This document shows positions 56,001 through 63,936 of a DNA stretch of 64,000 nucleotides, piece after piece. How positions within the stretch are numbered: position 1 is the stretch's first letter; each line of letters starts with the position of its first letter. The notes under the pieces are model-generated. The model was given only the letters and a program-made list of their open reading frames with translations. It was not told the origin of the DNA and searched no databases. Origin of the DNA: Desulfocarbo sp964620595 (GTDB lineage: Bacteria > Desulfobacterota > Desulfarculia > Desulfarculales > Desulfarculaceae). A program made the position numbers and the translations under genes. The stretch covers positions 28,574-92,573 of the forward strand of contig CAZUHP010000008.1 of NCBI GenBank assembly GCA_964620595.1, read 5' to 3'.

Positions 56001-57465
56001 GGTGGTGGCCTCTTGCAGCCCGCGCACCCACGAGCCCCTTTTCCAGGAGACCCTCAGGAAGGCGGGGCTCAACCCCTACCTCTTCGAGATGGCCAACATC
56101 CGCGACCAGTGCTCCTGGGTGCACCAGGGCGACCACCAGGCGGCCACGGCCAAGGCCAAGGACCTGGTGCGCATGTCCGTGGCCCGGGCCGGCCTGCTGC
56201 AACCCCTGCACCGCTTCCCCACCCCGGTCAACCAGTCGGCCCTGGTGGTGGGGGGCGGGCTGGCCGGCCTCACCGCGGCCCAGAGCCTGGCCGCCCAGGG
56301 CTTCTTCACCCACCTGGTGGAGCAGGGGCCCGAGCTGGGTGGCCTGGCCCGCCGGCTGCACCGCGCCCTGGAGGGGTTTGACATCAAGGAGCACCTGGAG
56401 AAGCTCATCGACGAGGTGACCCACAACGGGCTCATCCAGGTGCATCTCAACACCCGGGTGCTGGGCACCACCGGGCACGTGGGCAGCTTCGTGAGCCGTC
56501 TCAAGACGGGCGACCAGGAGGAATCCCTGGAGCACGGCGCCCTGATTCTGGCCACCGGCGCCCAGGAGTATGAACCCAGCGAGCACGGCTACGGCCAGGA
56601 CCCGCGGGTGCTCACCCAGCTCGAACTGCATGAGGCCCTGTACGGGGACGAGCCCCTGGCCGGGGTGGAGCAGGTGGTGATGATCCAGTGCGTGGGCTCG
56701 CGCGACCAGGAACACTCCTATTGCAGCCGCATCTGCTGTTCCCAGGCCGTGGCCAACGCCCTGCGCATCAAGGAGCTGAAGCCCGACTGCGAGGTCACGG
56801 TGCTCTTCCGCGACATCCGCACCTTCAGCCTCAAGGAACTCTGGTACCAGAAGGCCCGCAAGGCCGGGGTGCGCTTCGTGCGCTTCGACCCGGAGCGGCC
56901 TCCCCAGAGCGAGGCCGGCCCGGAGGACATCACGGTGCGGGTCTGGGATTCCATCCTGGGGGAGGATTTGGAGTTCGCGGCCGACCGCCTGGTGCTCTCG
57001 GCTGCGGTTCGCCCGCGGGAGGACGCCGCCGAGCTGGCCTCGGCCCTGAAGCTGCCCCTGGATGCGGACGGTTTCTTCATGGAGGCCCACCTCAAGCTGC
57101 GGCCGGTGGACTTCGTGAACGCGGGCTTCTTCCTGGCCGGCGCGGCCCACGGCCCCAAGTTCGCCGAGGAGGTCATCGCCCAGGCCAAGGCCGCGGCCGC
57201 GCGGGCGGCCACGGTGCTGAGCAAGGCGGAGATGATGGTGGGCGGCGAGGTGGCGGTGGTGGACGCCGAGCGCTGCGTGGCCTGCCTGACCTGCGTGCGG
57301 ACCTGCCCCTTCGGGGTGCCCCAGCTCAACGAGGAGGGCGTGGTCTACATAGATCCGGCCGCCTGCCAGGGATGCGGTAGCTGTGCCGCGGCCTGCCCCC
57401 GCAAGCTCATACAGGTGCAGCACCATACCGATGCCCAGATCATGGCCAAGGCAACGGCCATCTAG
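53041..57465 (+). CDS. hdrA: Giant HdrA-type flavoprotein with internal GltD-like module and second HdrA-like half
   Basis: A 1474-aa protein, more than twice the usual HdrA length. Order: an HdrA-type FAD start (VVGAGIAGMQSALDMA, about 16); a 4Fe-4S motif CSGCGECVKACP (115); a GltD/DPD-like module with CKDACPAG, FAD motif IVGAGPAGLTC (about 258) and NAD(P)H motif IGGGNVAVDAARTAL (about 390); a Cys cluster CLACGICSECYQCVEVC (about 626); HdrA motifs IQCVGSRDASIGRDYCSYVC (about 722) and VFVCHCGINIG (about 929); a second FAD motif VVGGGLAGLTAAQSL (1069); a repeated IQCVGSRD; and a C-terminal 2x4Fe-4S ferredoxin (CVACLTCVRTCP, CQGCGSCAAACP). It likely confers NAD(P)H input and flavin-based bifurcation on the complex. 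Confidence 0.9.
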   Translation: MNSEKPQAEKISGAVLVVGAGIAGMQSALDMAAAGYKVYLLDKNVSIGGIMAQLDKTFPTNDCSTCMISPKLIEVASDPNIEIISRAELLELTGEPGDFTAKVRKAPRFIDEDKCSGCGECVKACPVEVPADFNQGLNRRKAIYRHFPQAVPGAFAVDKRGTSPCKDACPAGISVQGYVALIAQGRFREALALIRRDNPLPAVCGRVCTHPCELACARAEVDEPIAIRDLKRFVADWELTQGEPDLPELPVQDKERVAIVGAGPAGLTCAYYLALAGYRPTVFEALDKAGGMLRVGIPDYRLPPEVLDYEIDYIRACGVEIKLNTALGRDYTLAGLKDQGYAAVFVSLGAHQGMQLGVEGEELEGVQSGVEFLRQAAQGTAQSPGRRVAVIGGGNVAVDAARTALRLGSEEVTILYRRTRQEMPAYEEEVVEALEEGIKIEYLAAPVRFLGEGGRLRQVEVIRMELGQPDESGRRRPVPVEGSQYTLEVDGVLAAIGQRPEVSCLDEGCGVKVARASRLVADPVTLQTGEPWVFAGGDVVTGPATVVEAIRAGKTAAESIRRFLVGEDLLAGRDLQAAVARGETAGVAREPRRRPAQRDPKERSLGFAEVVQCLSQEEAQAEAARCLACGICSECYQCVEVCQAGAIYHDMQPQDLELRVGAVVMAPGFVPFDAHGKPEFGYGRYANVVTSLEFERINSASGPFGGHVQRPSDGKEPKRVAWIQCVGSRDASIGRDYCSYVCCMYASKQAIIAQEHVPGLEATIFFMDIRAQGKGFDRYYERAKQEHGVRYVRSIPSRVIEDPQSGDLVLQYFDEHDQLVEETFEMIVLSVGLVPHPAGVETAARLGVETDRFGFAARQGLNPLATSREGVYACGVFQAPRDIPDTVMQASGAAAEAGALLAPARGSEVSVTQFPPERQVADEEQRIGVFVCHCGINIGSIVDVPAVVEYARSLPGVVAAEEFLFTCSTDSQEKMAQAIAEQGLNRVVVASCSPRTHEPLFQETLRKAGLNPYLFEMANIRDQCSWVHQGDHQAATAKAKDLVRMSVARAGLLQPLHRFPTPVNQSALVVGGGLAGLTAAQSLAAQGFFTHLVEQGPELGGLARRLHRALEGFDIKEHLEKLIDEVTHNGLIQVHLNTRVLGTTGHVGSFVSRLKTGDQEESLEHGALILATGAQEYEPSEHGYGQDPRVLTQLELHEALYGDEPLAGVEQVVMIQCVGSRDQEHSYCSRICCSQAVANALRIKELKPDCEVTVLFRDIRTFSLKELWYQKARKAGVRFVRFDPERPPQSEAGPEDITVRVWDSILGEDLEFAADRLVLSAAVRPREDAAELASALKLPLDADGFFMEAHLKLRPVDFVNAGFFLAGAAHGPKFAEEVIAQAKAAAARAATVLSKAEMMVGGEVAVVDAERCVACLTCVRTCPFGVPQLNEEGVVYIDPAACQGCGSCAAACPRKLIQVQHHTDAQIMAKATAI

Positions 57466-57515
57466 GCAGGACGGCCAGGGCCGGCATGGGCGGCCCGGAA
57501 TGGACGAGGCGAGGA

Positions 57516-57971
57516 ATGAGCGAGAAATACGAACCCAAGATCGTGGCGCTGCTTTGCACCTACTGTACCTACACCGCGGCCGACATGGCGGGGTCCATGC
57601 GCCTGCAATACCCGCCCAACGTGAGGGTGGTCAAGCTCCTGTGCACCGGCAAGGTGGACGTGGTCTACCTGCTGAGCATCTTTCGGGCCGGGGCCGACGC
57701 GGTGATGGTCTCCGGCTGCGAGATAGGGGACTGCCACTTCTTGGAGGGCAACCTGCGGGCCCGGGAGCGGGTGGAACACGCCAAGCTGCTCTTGGATGAG
57801 GTGGGCCTGGGCTCCGGCCGCCTGGAGATGTTTCACATCGGTGCCTCTGACGCGCCCAAGTGGGCCCAGGCCGTGGAGCAGATGACCCGCTGGGCCCTGG
57901 AACTGGGACCCAATCCCCTGGGCCGCCGGCGGGCGGCCGAGGCAGGCAGTAGCGAGGAGTTGACCGTATGA
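57516..57971 (+). CDS. mvhD: MvhD-type iron-sulfur protein
   Basis: A 151-aa protein matching the hydrogenase delta subunit MvhD, which connects an electron donor to HdrA through a 2Fe-2S cluster. Conserved Cys positions are in LLCTYCTYTAADMAG, KLLCTGKVD and SGCEIGDCHFLEGN. ATG 57516 follows GAGGCGAGGA; an earlier in-frame ATG (57486) is less likely. No hydrogenase gene is present, so electrons may come from the GltD-like part of HdrA or from MetF/MetV. The stop overlaps metV. Confidence 0.9.
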   Translation: MSEKYEPKIVALLCTYCTYTAADMAGSMRLQYPPNVRVVKLLCTGKVDVVYLLSIFRAGADAVMVSGCEIGDCHFLEGNLRARERVEHAKLLLDEVGLGSGRLEMFHIGASDAPKWAQAVEQMTRWALELGPNPLGRRRAAEAGSSEELTV

Positions 57972-58648
57972 TCGTGGCCAAACGCAAGCCCTTTGAGGAG
58001 ATAGCCGAGGCGGCCGCGCCCTTCAGGCGGGTGCTGGTGGTGGGTTGTGGCACCTGTGTGGCGGTGTGCCTCACCGGCGGTGAGAAGGAGGCCGGCATCC
58101 TGGCCGCCCAACTGGACATCGCGGCCCAGATGAAGGGGCGCGAGCAGGTCTTTGAAACCGCCTGCGTGGAGCGCCAGTGCGACCGCGAGTTCCTGGACGA
58201 GCTGGCCGAGCGGGCCGAGGATTGCGACGCCTTGCTCTCCTTGGCCTGCGGCGCGGGCATCCAGTTCCTGGCCGAGCGCTTCCCCCGGGTGCCGGTCCTG
58301 GCCGGGGTGGACACCACCATGATCGGGGTGAACAGCGAGGTGGGCGTGTGGGACGAAAAGTGCCGCGCCTGCCGCAGTTGCCTGCTCACCGTGACCGGCG
58401 GCTATTGCCCGGTGGCGCTTTGCCCCAAGGGGCAGATAAACGGTCCCTGCGGCGGGGCGCGGGAAGGCAAATGCGAGACCGACCCGGAGCGGGACTGCGT
58501 GTGGAGCTTGATCTGGGAGCGCCTGGAGGGCACTGGCCGGCTGGAGAACCTGAGCCCCATCCTGGGGCCGCGGGACTACTCGCTCTCCAACCTGCCCCTC
58601 AAGCAGGTTCACCCCGCCTACCAGAGGAGGTACAGCACCCATGACTAG
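57968..58648 (+). CDS. metV: MetV-like zinc/iron-sulfur partner of methylene-THF reductase
   Basis: A 226-aa Cys-rich protein. VVGCGTCVAVCLTGG, an ACVERQCDREF segment and a C-terminal block (CRACRSCLLTVTGGYCP, ALCPKGQINGPCGGAREGKC) match the MetV family, which binds MetF and connects it to Hdr or ferredoxin. It overlaps both mvhD and metF (ATG inside the previous frame), so strict coupling is expected. Its presence next to hdrABC-mvhD indicates a methylene-tetrahydrofolate reductase using the Hdr module, as in acetogens and sulfate reducers using the Wood-Ljungdahl route. Confidence 0.9.
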   Translation: MIVAKRKPFEEIAEAAAPFRRVLVVGCGTCVAVCLTGGEKEAGILAAQLDIAAQMKGREQVFETACVERQCDREFLDELAERAEDCDALLSLACGAGIQFLAERFPRVPVLAGVDTTMIGVNSEVGVWDEKCRACRSCLLTVTGGYCPVALCPKGQINGPCGGAREGKCETDPERDCVWSLIWERLEGTGRLENLSPILGPRDYSLSNLPLKQVHPAYQRRYSTHD

Positions 58649-59420
58649 GTTCAGCCAGGCCCTGGCGGACAAGGGCTTTGTGCAGACCGTGGAGCTCGAG
58701 CCGCCCAAGGGCGTAGACTTGAAGCCCCTGCAGGAGCTGGCCACCAGCCTGGCCGGCAGGGTGGATGCGGTGGTGCTGGCGGACAACCCCCGGGCCGAGG
58801 CCAGGCTGGACCCGGTGGTGGTCGCCGGCGAGCTGATCCAAAAGGCCGGGGTGGAGGTGATCCTCACCTTCACCTGCCGCGACCGCAACCGCCTGGCGCT
58901 CACCAGCCGGATGCTGGCCGCGGCCGCGGCCGGGGTGGAGACGCTGCTCATCGTGAGCGGCGACTTCGTGAACCTGGGCGACCATCCCCAGGCCAAGCCG
59001 GTGTATGACCTGGACTCGGTGCAGGCCCTGCAACTGGCCGGCGGGCTCAGCCAGGGGACCGACCTGGCCGGGATCGAACTGGCCGGCGCGCCTTCCTTCT
59101 TCCTGGGCGCCACGGCCGCGGCCCAGGCCGAGCCCCTGGGTCCCCAACTCCTGAAGTTGCGCAAGAAGCTGGCGGCGGGCGCCGGCTTCATCGTGACCAT
59201 GCCCCTGGCCGGGGTCGAGGCCTACAGCCGCCTGCGGCGCGAAGCCGGGGTGGAGGGGGCCAAGCTGATCGCCGGGGTGGAGGTGGACGAGCCTGCCGCC
59301 CGCGAGCGGGCTGCGGAGCTGGTGAAGGAACTCAAGGCGGCCGGCGCGGACGGGGTGCATCTTTCCATACCCGGAGCCCAGGAGGAACTGCCCGCGCTGT
59401 TGGACGCCTGCGGCCTTTAA
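58641..59420 (+). CDS. metF: 5,10-Methylenetetrahydrofolate reductase
   Basis: A 259-aa TIM-barrel flavoprotein reducing, or in the reverse direction oxidising, the methylene/methyl-tetrahydrofolate pair. Diagnostic segments: QTVELEPPKGVDL near the N terminus, TFTCRDRNRLALTSRMLAA and LLIVSGDFVNLGDHPQAKPV. Slightly shorter than E. coli MetF, as usual for the MetFV type. The eight-base overlap with metV and the downstream QmoA/B-like genes place it in an electron-transfer complex. Confidence 0.93.
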   Translation: MTRFSQALADKGFVQTVELEPPKGVDLKPLQELATSLAGRVDAVVLADNPRAEARLDPVVVAGELIQKAGVEVILTFTCRDRNRLALTSRMLAAAAAGVETLLIVSGDFVNLGDHPQAKPVYDLDSVQALQLAGGLSQGTDLAGIELAGAPSFFLGATAAAQAEPLGPQLLKLRKKLAAGAGFIVTMPLAGVEAYSRLRREAGVEGAKLIAGVEVDEPAARERAAELVKELKAAGADGVHLSIPGAQEELPALLDACGL

Positions 59421-59436
59421 GCCAAAGAGAGACGAG

Positions 59437-60657
59437 ATGGGCATAGAGGACAAGACGGTGGTGGTGATCGGCGGCGGCATCGCCGGCGCCAGCGCGGCCC
59501 TGAACCTGGCCCAGGCCGGTGCCAGGGTGGAACTCATCGAAAAGGACGACTTCATCGGCGGCCACGCGGCGCTTCTGACCTGCAAGGCCACGGACCAGTG
59601 CCAGCAATGCAACGGCTGCCTGGCCGAGCCCCGCCTGCGCGAGCTTCTGGTCCACCCCCGGGTGAACATCCTGCGCCGCAGCCGGGTGACCGAGGTGGCG
59701 CAGGAGGGGCGGGAGTACCTGGTCCGCCTGGAGGAGCGGCCGGCTTATATCGACCCGGCCGCCTGCACCGGCTGCGGCCTCTGCCTGGAGCAGTGCCCGG
59801 AGGAGGGCGCCCTGCGCCGGCCTCCCCTGGCGGGCGATGTGCCCCTTTTGGCCGTGGACCCGGAGCGCTGCCTCTACTTCCGCGACCAGCGCTCCACCCT
59901 TTGCCGCGACGCCTGCCCGGAGGAGGCCATTGATTTCGGGCGCCAGCCCGCCAGCCGGGAGATCAGGGCCCATGCCCTGGTGCTGGCCACGGGCTTTGCG
60001 CCCTATCCGGCCGGGGAAAAGGCCCGCCTGGGCTACGGCCGCATACCCGACGTGGTGACCGCCATGGAGCTGGAGGCGCAACTGCGGCGCCAGGGCCGGC
60101 CGGCGCGGCCCTCGGACGGCGCCGAGCCCCGGCGGGTGGCCTTCATCCAGTGCGTGGGCTCCCGCGAGCGCGGCGGCCACAACTATTGTTCCCGGGTGTG
60201 CTGCGGCTATGCCCTGCGCCTGGGCCGGCTGCTCAAGCACCGTTTCGGGGCCGAGGTGAGCGTCTTCTACATGGACCTGCAGAGCTTCGGCCACGCCTTT
60301 GACCAGTTCCTGGCCGCGGCCCGGGAGGACCTCGAGCTGGTGCGTTCCATGCCCTATGACGTGTGGGCCGGCGCCGAGGGGGGAGTGGAGGTGGAGTACC
60401 AGGCCGAGCCCGGCCAGGAGCCGGTGCGCGAGCCCTTTGACCTGCTGGTGCTTTCGGTGGGCATCACCCCTGGCGTCGATCATCCCGAGCTGGCCCGGAC
60501 CCTGGGGCTGGAGCCCGACGCCCACGGCTTCATGAGCCGGGGCGCGCCGGGCATATTCGTGGCCGGGGCCGCGGCGCGGCCCATGGACGTGGCCGAGAGC
60601 GTGGCCCATGCCGGCCGCGCGGCCAGCCAGACCATCCGCTACCTGGAGGAGGCTTGA
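59437..60657 (+). CDS. QmoA/HdrA-like FAD and iron-sulfur protein
   Basis: A 406-aa protein. FAD motif VVVIGGGIAGASAALNLA at about 9-26, Cys-rich HdrA motif CQQCNGC, 4Fe-4S motif CTGCGLCLEQCPE (about 109), and IQCVGSRERGGHNYCSRVCC in the second half. This is the QmoA/HdrA type, the flavin subunit that in sulfate reducers passes electrons between the quinone pool and AprAB. No QmoC membrane subunit or aprAB is present, so here it more probably links MetFV/HdrABC to another carrier. It ends 2 nt before the next start. Confidence 0.85.
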   Translation: MGIEDKTVVVIGGGIAGASAALNLAQAGARVELIEKDDFIGGHAALLTCKATDQCQQCNGCLAEPRLRELLVHPRVNILRRSRVTEVAQEGREYLVRLEERPAYIDPAACTGCGLCLEQCPEEGALRRPPLAGDVPLLAVDPERCLYFRDQRSTLCRDACPEEAIDFGRQPASREIRAHALVLATGFAPYPAGEKARLGYGRIPDVVTAMELEAQLRRQGRPARPSDGAEPRRVAFIQCVGSRERGGHNYCSRVCCGYALRLGRLLKHRFGAEVSVFYMDLQSFGHAFDQFLAAAREDLELVRSMPYDVWAGAEGGVEVEYQAEPGQEPVREPFDLLVLSVGITPGVDHPELARTLGLEPDAHGFMSRGAPGIFVAGAAARPMDVAESVAHAGRAASQTIRYLEEA

Positions 60658-60659
60658 GC

Positions 60660-62798
60660 ATGGCGAGCCCCGCACGCGTGGGAGTGTTTCTCTGCCAGGG
60701 TGGCCGCACGAAGGCCGATTCCCTGGAATACAAACGGCTGCGCTGGGCGGCCGAAACCGGCGCCCCCGGCGGCCGGGTCTATGAAATCACCCAGGCCTGC
60801 CAGGCCGAAGGCGCCAGGGCCCTGGCCCGCCTGGCCCAGGAGGAGGGGCTCACCAGCCTGTTGCTGGGGGCCTGCCCCTTGGCCGGCCCCAGCGGGCCCT
60901 TGACCCAGGCCCTTTTGGAGCGGGGGCTGGACCCGGCCATGGTGAGCCTGGTCGAGGTCTGCCAGCGGCCCGAGGACGGCCTGGAGGAGTGCCAGGTGGA
61001 AGGCGGTGCCCACTTCGCCCTGTGCCAATCCCTGGCTGCGGTCAAGGAGCGCCAGGAGCCCGAGAGCCAGACCCTGGAGGTGTCCACCCGGGTCCTGGTG
61101 GTGGGGGCGGGCCTGGCCGCCTTGACCGCCAGCCGCGACTTGGCCGCCGGCGGCTACCAGGTGCTGCTCATCACCCCGGACAAGCGCCTGGCCCCGCCCG
61201 AGCCCCTTCTGGGGCCCGAGGCCGCCGAGGCCGCGGCCGCGCTGGCCGAGGAGGTGCGCTCCTCGGAGCAGATCGAGGTGCTGCCCCGCGGCGAGTTGCT
61301 GGGCCTGGCCGGACCGGCCGGGAGTTTCCAGGCCCTGGTGCGCGACCGGGAGGAGGGCCTGCGCCGCTATGAGGTGGGCGCGGTGGTCATGGCCCAGGGC
61401 CCGCCCCAGGAGCTGAACCTGGGGGACTGGCAGATGCAGCCCTCGCCGCGGGTGCTGTCCCTGAGCGGGCTGGCGGCCTTGGTCTCGGCTCCCCAGCACT
61501 TGCAGAAGCTGGCCGGGGCGGAGTCCCCCCGGGTGGGCCTGGCCGTGGGCCTGTCGCGGGAGGCCGACCCTGCCTCGCTGCGGGCGGCGCTGCGCCTGGG
61601 CCAGGACCTGGTGCGCGAGCTGGGGGCCCAGGTCATGCTGTTCACCGGCAACCTGAAGGTGGCCGCGCCGGAGCTGGAAGAACTGAGCCAGACCGCCCGG
61701 GCCGAGGGCGTGGGCCTGGTCAAGTTCCGCCAGGGGGATTTCAGGCCCCGGGCGGAGGAGGCCGGGGTCACGGTGGATTACTTCGAGGAGATACTCCAAA
61801 TGCCCATCCGCCAGGAGCTGGAGCTCCTGGCCGTGGACGAGCGGCCCGCGCCGGACCAGGCCTACCGGGAGCTGGCCCGCTGCCTGGGCCTGGGGGTGAG
61901 CCGGGACGGCTCCTTGCAGCCGGAGGCGGTCAACGCGCTGCCCACCCTCTCCGCCCGGGGGGGAGTGTTCCTGGTGGGGCCGGCCCAGGGCAGCCGCGAC
62001 CTGGAAACCACCCTGGACCAGGTGCAGGAGGCGCTCTGGCAGGTCCGCCGGCTTTTGGGCAAGGGCCAGGCGGTGGTGGAGGCCGGCCTGGTCAAGGTGG
62101 ACCGCAAGGCCTGCGCCCTGTGCCTCACCTGCCTGCGGGTCTGTCCCCAGGGGGCCATGGGCCGGGTCGAACGGCGGCCCACCGCCAATCCCCTCACCTG
62201 CACCGGTTGCGGCACCTGCGCCGCGGAGTGTCCCATGGACGCCATCCAGTTGCTCAACCAGGAGGACACCCGTTACCGGGCCGAGATCAAGGCGGGCCTC
62301 AGCACGCCCTGGCAACTGGCCCATGGCGAGCCTGCCCCGGAGATGCTGGTGCTGGCCTGCGCCAACTCGGCCGGCCAGGCGCTCCGGGCGGCGCGGCTGG
62401 AGGGCGTGGCCTGGCCGGAGGAGGCGCGGCTGGTGCAGGTGCCCTGCGCGGGCAAGATCGATCCCGAGATGGTGCTGCATGCCTTCCGGGAGGGTTTCGA
62501 CGCGGTGCTGGTGCTGGCCTGCCATCCCCAGGCCTGCTACTCGCTCAGCGGCAATACCTGGGCCGACCTGCGCCTGGACCACCTGCGGGTGGTCCTGGAG
62601 GAAGCCGGCTTCCCTCACCAGCGGCTGATGGCTGCCAGCGTGGCGCCCAACATGGGGCGCGAGGCCATGGAGCTGGTGCAAAAGGCCCTGGCCCGCACCA
62701 AGGAGATGGGGCCCAGCCCCCTCAAGATCGAGGCCCGGGTACGCGATGTGCTTTCGCCCTATACCTTGAACATGGACCAGTCCTACACGATTTTTTGA
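60660..62798 (+). CDS. QmoB-like HdrA/MvhD fusion flavoprotein
   Basis: A 712-aa protein combining an HdrA-like flavin region with an MvhD-like tail, the layout of QmoB. The FAD motif VVGAGLAALTASRDLAAGG lies at about 145. Two ferredoxin 4Fe-4S motifs, CALCLTCLRVCP (about 484) and CTGCGTCAAECP (about 515), are followed by a C-terminal MvhD-like domain (VPCAGKIDPEMVLHAFREGF, LACHPQACYSLSGN). The ATG is chosen because GAGGAGG lies 8 nt upstream; a TTG two codons earlier overlaps it. Last gene of the operon. With the QmoA-like partner it forms a soluble electron-transfer pair without QmoC. Confidence 0.85.
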   Translation: MASPARVGVFLCQGGRTKADSLEYKRLRWAAETGAPGGRVYEITQACQAEGARALARLAQEEGLTSLLLGACPLAGPSGPLTQALLERGLDPAMVSLVEVCQRPEDGLEECQVEGGAHFALCQSLAAVKERQEPESQTLEVSTRVLVVGAGLAALTASRDLAAGGYQVLLITPDKRLAPPEPLLGPEAAEAAAALAEEVRSSEQIEVLPRGELLGLAGPAGSFQALVRDREEGLRRYEVGAVVMAQGPPQELNLGDWQMQPSPRVLSLSGLAALVSAPQHLQKLAGAESPRVGLAVGLSREADPASLRAALRLGQDLVRELGAQVMLFTGNLKVAAPELEELSQTARAEGVGLVKFRQGDFRPRAEEAGVTVDYFEEILQMPIRQELELLAVDERPAPDQAYRELARCLGLGVSRDGSLQPEAVNALPTLSARGGVFLVGPAQGSRDLETTLDQVQEALWQVRRLLGKGQAVVEAGLVKVDRKACALCLTCLRVCPQGAMGRVERRPTANPLTCTGCGTCAAECPMDAIQLLNQEDTRYRAEIKAGLSTPWQLAHGEPAPEMLVLACANSAGQALRAARLEGVAWPEEARLVQVPCAGKIDPEMVLHAFREGFDAVLVLACHPQACYSLSGNTWADLRLDHLRVVLEEAGFPHQRLMAASVAPNMGREAMELVQKALARTKEMGPSPLKIEARVRDVLSPYTLNMDQSYTIF

Positions 62799-62907
62799 GG
62801 CTGCTGCCAGGGGATGAGCCGGCGGCCGCGCCCCTTGCTCCCGCTGGCCAAGGAAGGCGGGGGAGGGGGGAGCAGGGAGGCGCGGTAACAGGTGGCGGGC
62901 CCAAGGC

Positions 62908-63411
62908 TCACCACTGGATCTGGAAGGTGACCTCGCAACTGCCCTCGCAGGTGGCGGTGTCCTTGCTCACCTGCACCTCGCCGGCCAGGCCGCAGCCCGC
63001 CAGCCAGGATCTGAGCCTGGTCTTGGCCGCGCACTGGTAGAAGTCGATGCCGCCCGCCTGGGAAACCGCCTTGTGCACGTAGCATTCCAGGATGCGTCCC
63101 ACCAGGGTGCTCTTGTCCCGGACCTCGAACTGGTACACGTGCTCCTTGGGGAAGTAGAGCGCCGAGGCATATTCCACCAGCTCCTTGAACTGCCCTATGT
63201 CCTCCACCGGGCCAAAGCCGGACTCGGCCAGCAGGCGGCTGATTTCGGTCTTGCCAAAGGAGCCCACCACGGTCTGGTTCATCTGGTTGGCCACCTCCGG
63301 GCCCAGGTTCAGGGTGGACTTGAGGAACCAGCGGGCGTCGTTCAGCACCCACAGGTCCCGCAACAGCTTTTCCCTTTGCGCGGGCGTCAGGTTTATCGCC
63401 TTTTGAGCCAT
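62908..63411 (-). CDS. Hypothetical protein (possibly DUF6125-like)
   Basis: A 167-aa soluble protein preceded by GGAGGAAAGG. Helical N-terminal part (LTPAQREKLLRDLWVLNDAR, WFLKSTLNLGPEVANQMNQT) and a C-terminal half with Cys residues (ECYVHKA, YQCAAKTRL, GCGLAG, TCEGSCEVTFQI). The pattern recalls uncharacterised anaerobe-associated proteins of the DUF6125 kind, by memory only. Convergent with the Hdr operon and likely in one transcript with the thioesterase upstream of it. Function unknown. Confidence 0.75.
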   Translation of the reverse strand: MAQKAINLTPAQREKLLRDLWVLNDARWFLKSTLNLGPEVANQMNQTVVGSFGKTEISRLLAESGFGPVEDIGQFKELVEYASALYFPKEHVYQFEVRDKSTLVGRILECYVHKAVSQAGGIDFYQCAAKTRLRSWLAGCGLAGEVQVSKDTATCEGSCEVTFQIQW

Positions 63412-63462
63412 GATCCCTTTCCTCCCCCCAGGTGGGGTTTTCTCCCAAGAACGAGAACAGCG

Positions 63463-63936
63463 CTATGAGGGTTTGACCATGATTATGGTCAAATCACCCC
63501 TCACGCATTCCTGGCCATCTACATAGAGCGAGCATTTCACGCGGCGGCTCTTGTCGCCCTTGCCCACCACCTTGGCCCGCAGGGATATCTCCGCGGAAAG
63601 GGGTACCGGCTTCAGGAACTCCAGGTTCATGGCCTTGGTCCAGCCCGCGGGCAGGCGCTCGGGCGCATCCCCCGGGTCCAGCCCCAGTCCCTCCAGGTCC
63701 GCTACAAAGGCCGCGCATACCGCGTGGCAGTCCATCAAGGTCGCTGCCACCCCGCCGTTCAGGAAGCCCGGGTAGGAGAGATGGTGCTCCCGGGCGCGCC
63801 AGCGGGCCACCAGCTCGTCCCCCTGGACATGGCTCTTGAGGCGCAGGCCGGCGGGGTTGTCCGCCCCGCAGCCGTAACAGCAGCGGCCGGGGTGGTCCTT
63901 GCGTATGAGGTCCTGCAGGGCTGGCTCTTGGGGCAT
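63463..63936 (-). CDS. PaaI-type hotdog-fold thioesterase
   Basis: A 157-aa hotdog-fold protein. The hotdog helix segment HHLSYPGFLNGGVAATLMDC carries the typical G-G-x-x-A-T-x-x-D pattern, and the Cys-rich start CCYGCGADNPAGLRLKS is common in this subgroup. It should hydrolyse acyl-CoA thioesters. The ATG at 63936 has AGAGG 7 nt upstream; ATGs at 63954 and 63966 are possible earlier starts without a visible ribosome-binding site. Confidence 0.85.
   Translation of the reverse strand: MPQEPALQDLIRKDHPGRCCYGCGADNPAGLRLKSHVQGDELVARWRAREHHLSYPGFLNGGVAATLMDCHAVCAAFVADLEGLGLDPGDAPERLPAGWTKAMNLEFLKPVPLSAEISLRAKVVGKGDKSRRVKCSLYVDGQECVRGDLTIIMVKPS

Noticed and set aside
53314..57426. Minus-strand open frame of about 1370 codons opposite hdrA
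   Set aside because: Shadow of the strongly supported HdrA frame; its translation is His/Leu/Gly-rich with no motif.
62799..62907. Intrinsic terminator between the Hdr operon and the convergent hypothetical gene
   Set aside because: G-rich runs are present, but I could not find a clean stem with a T-run on either strand.
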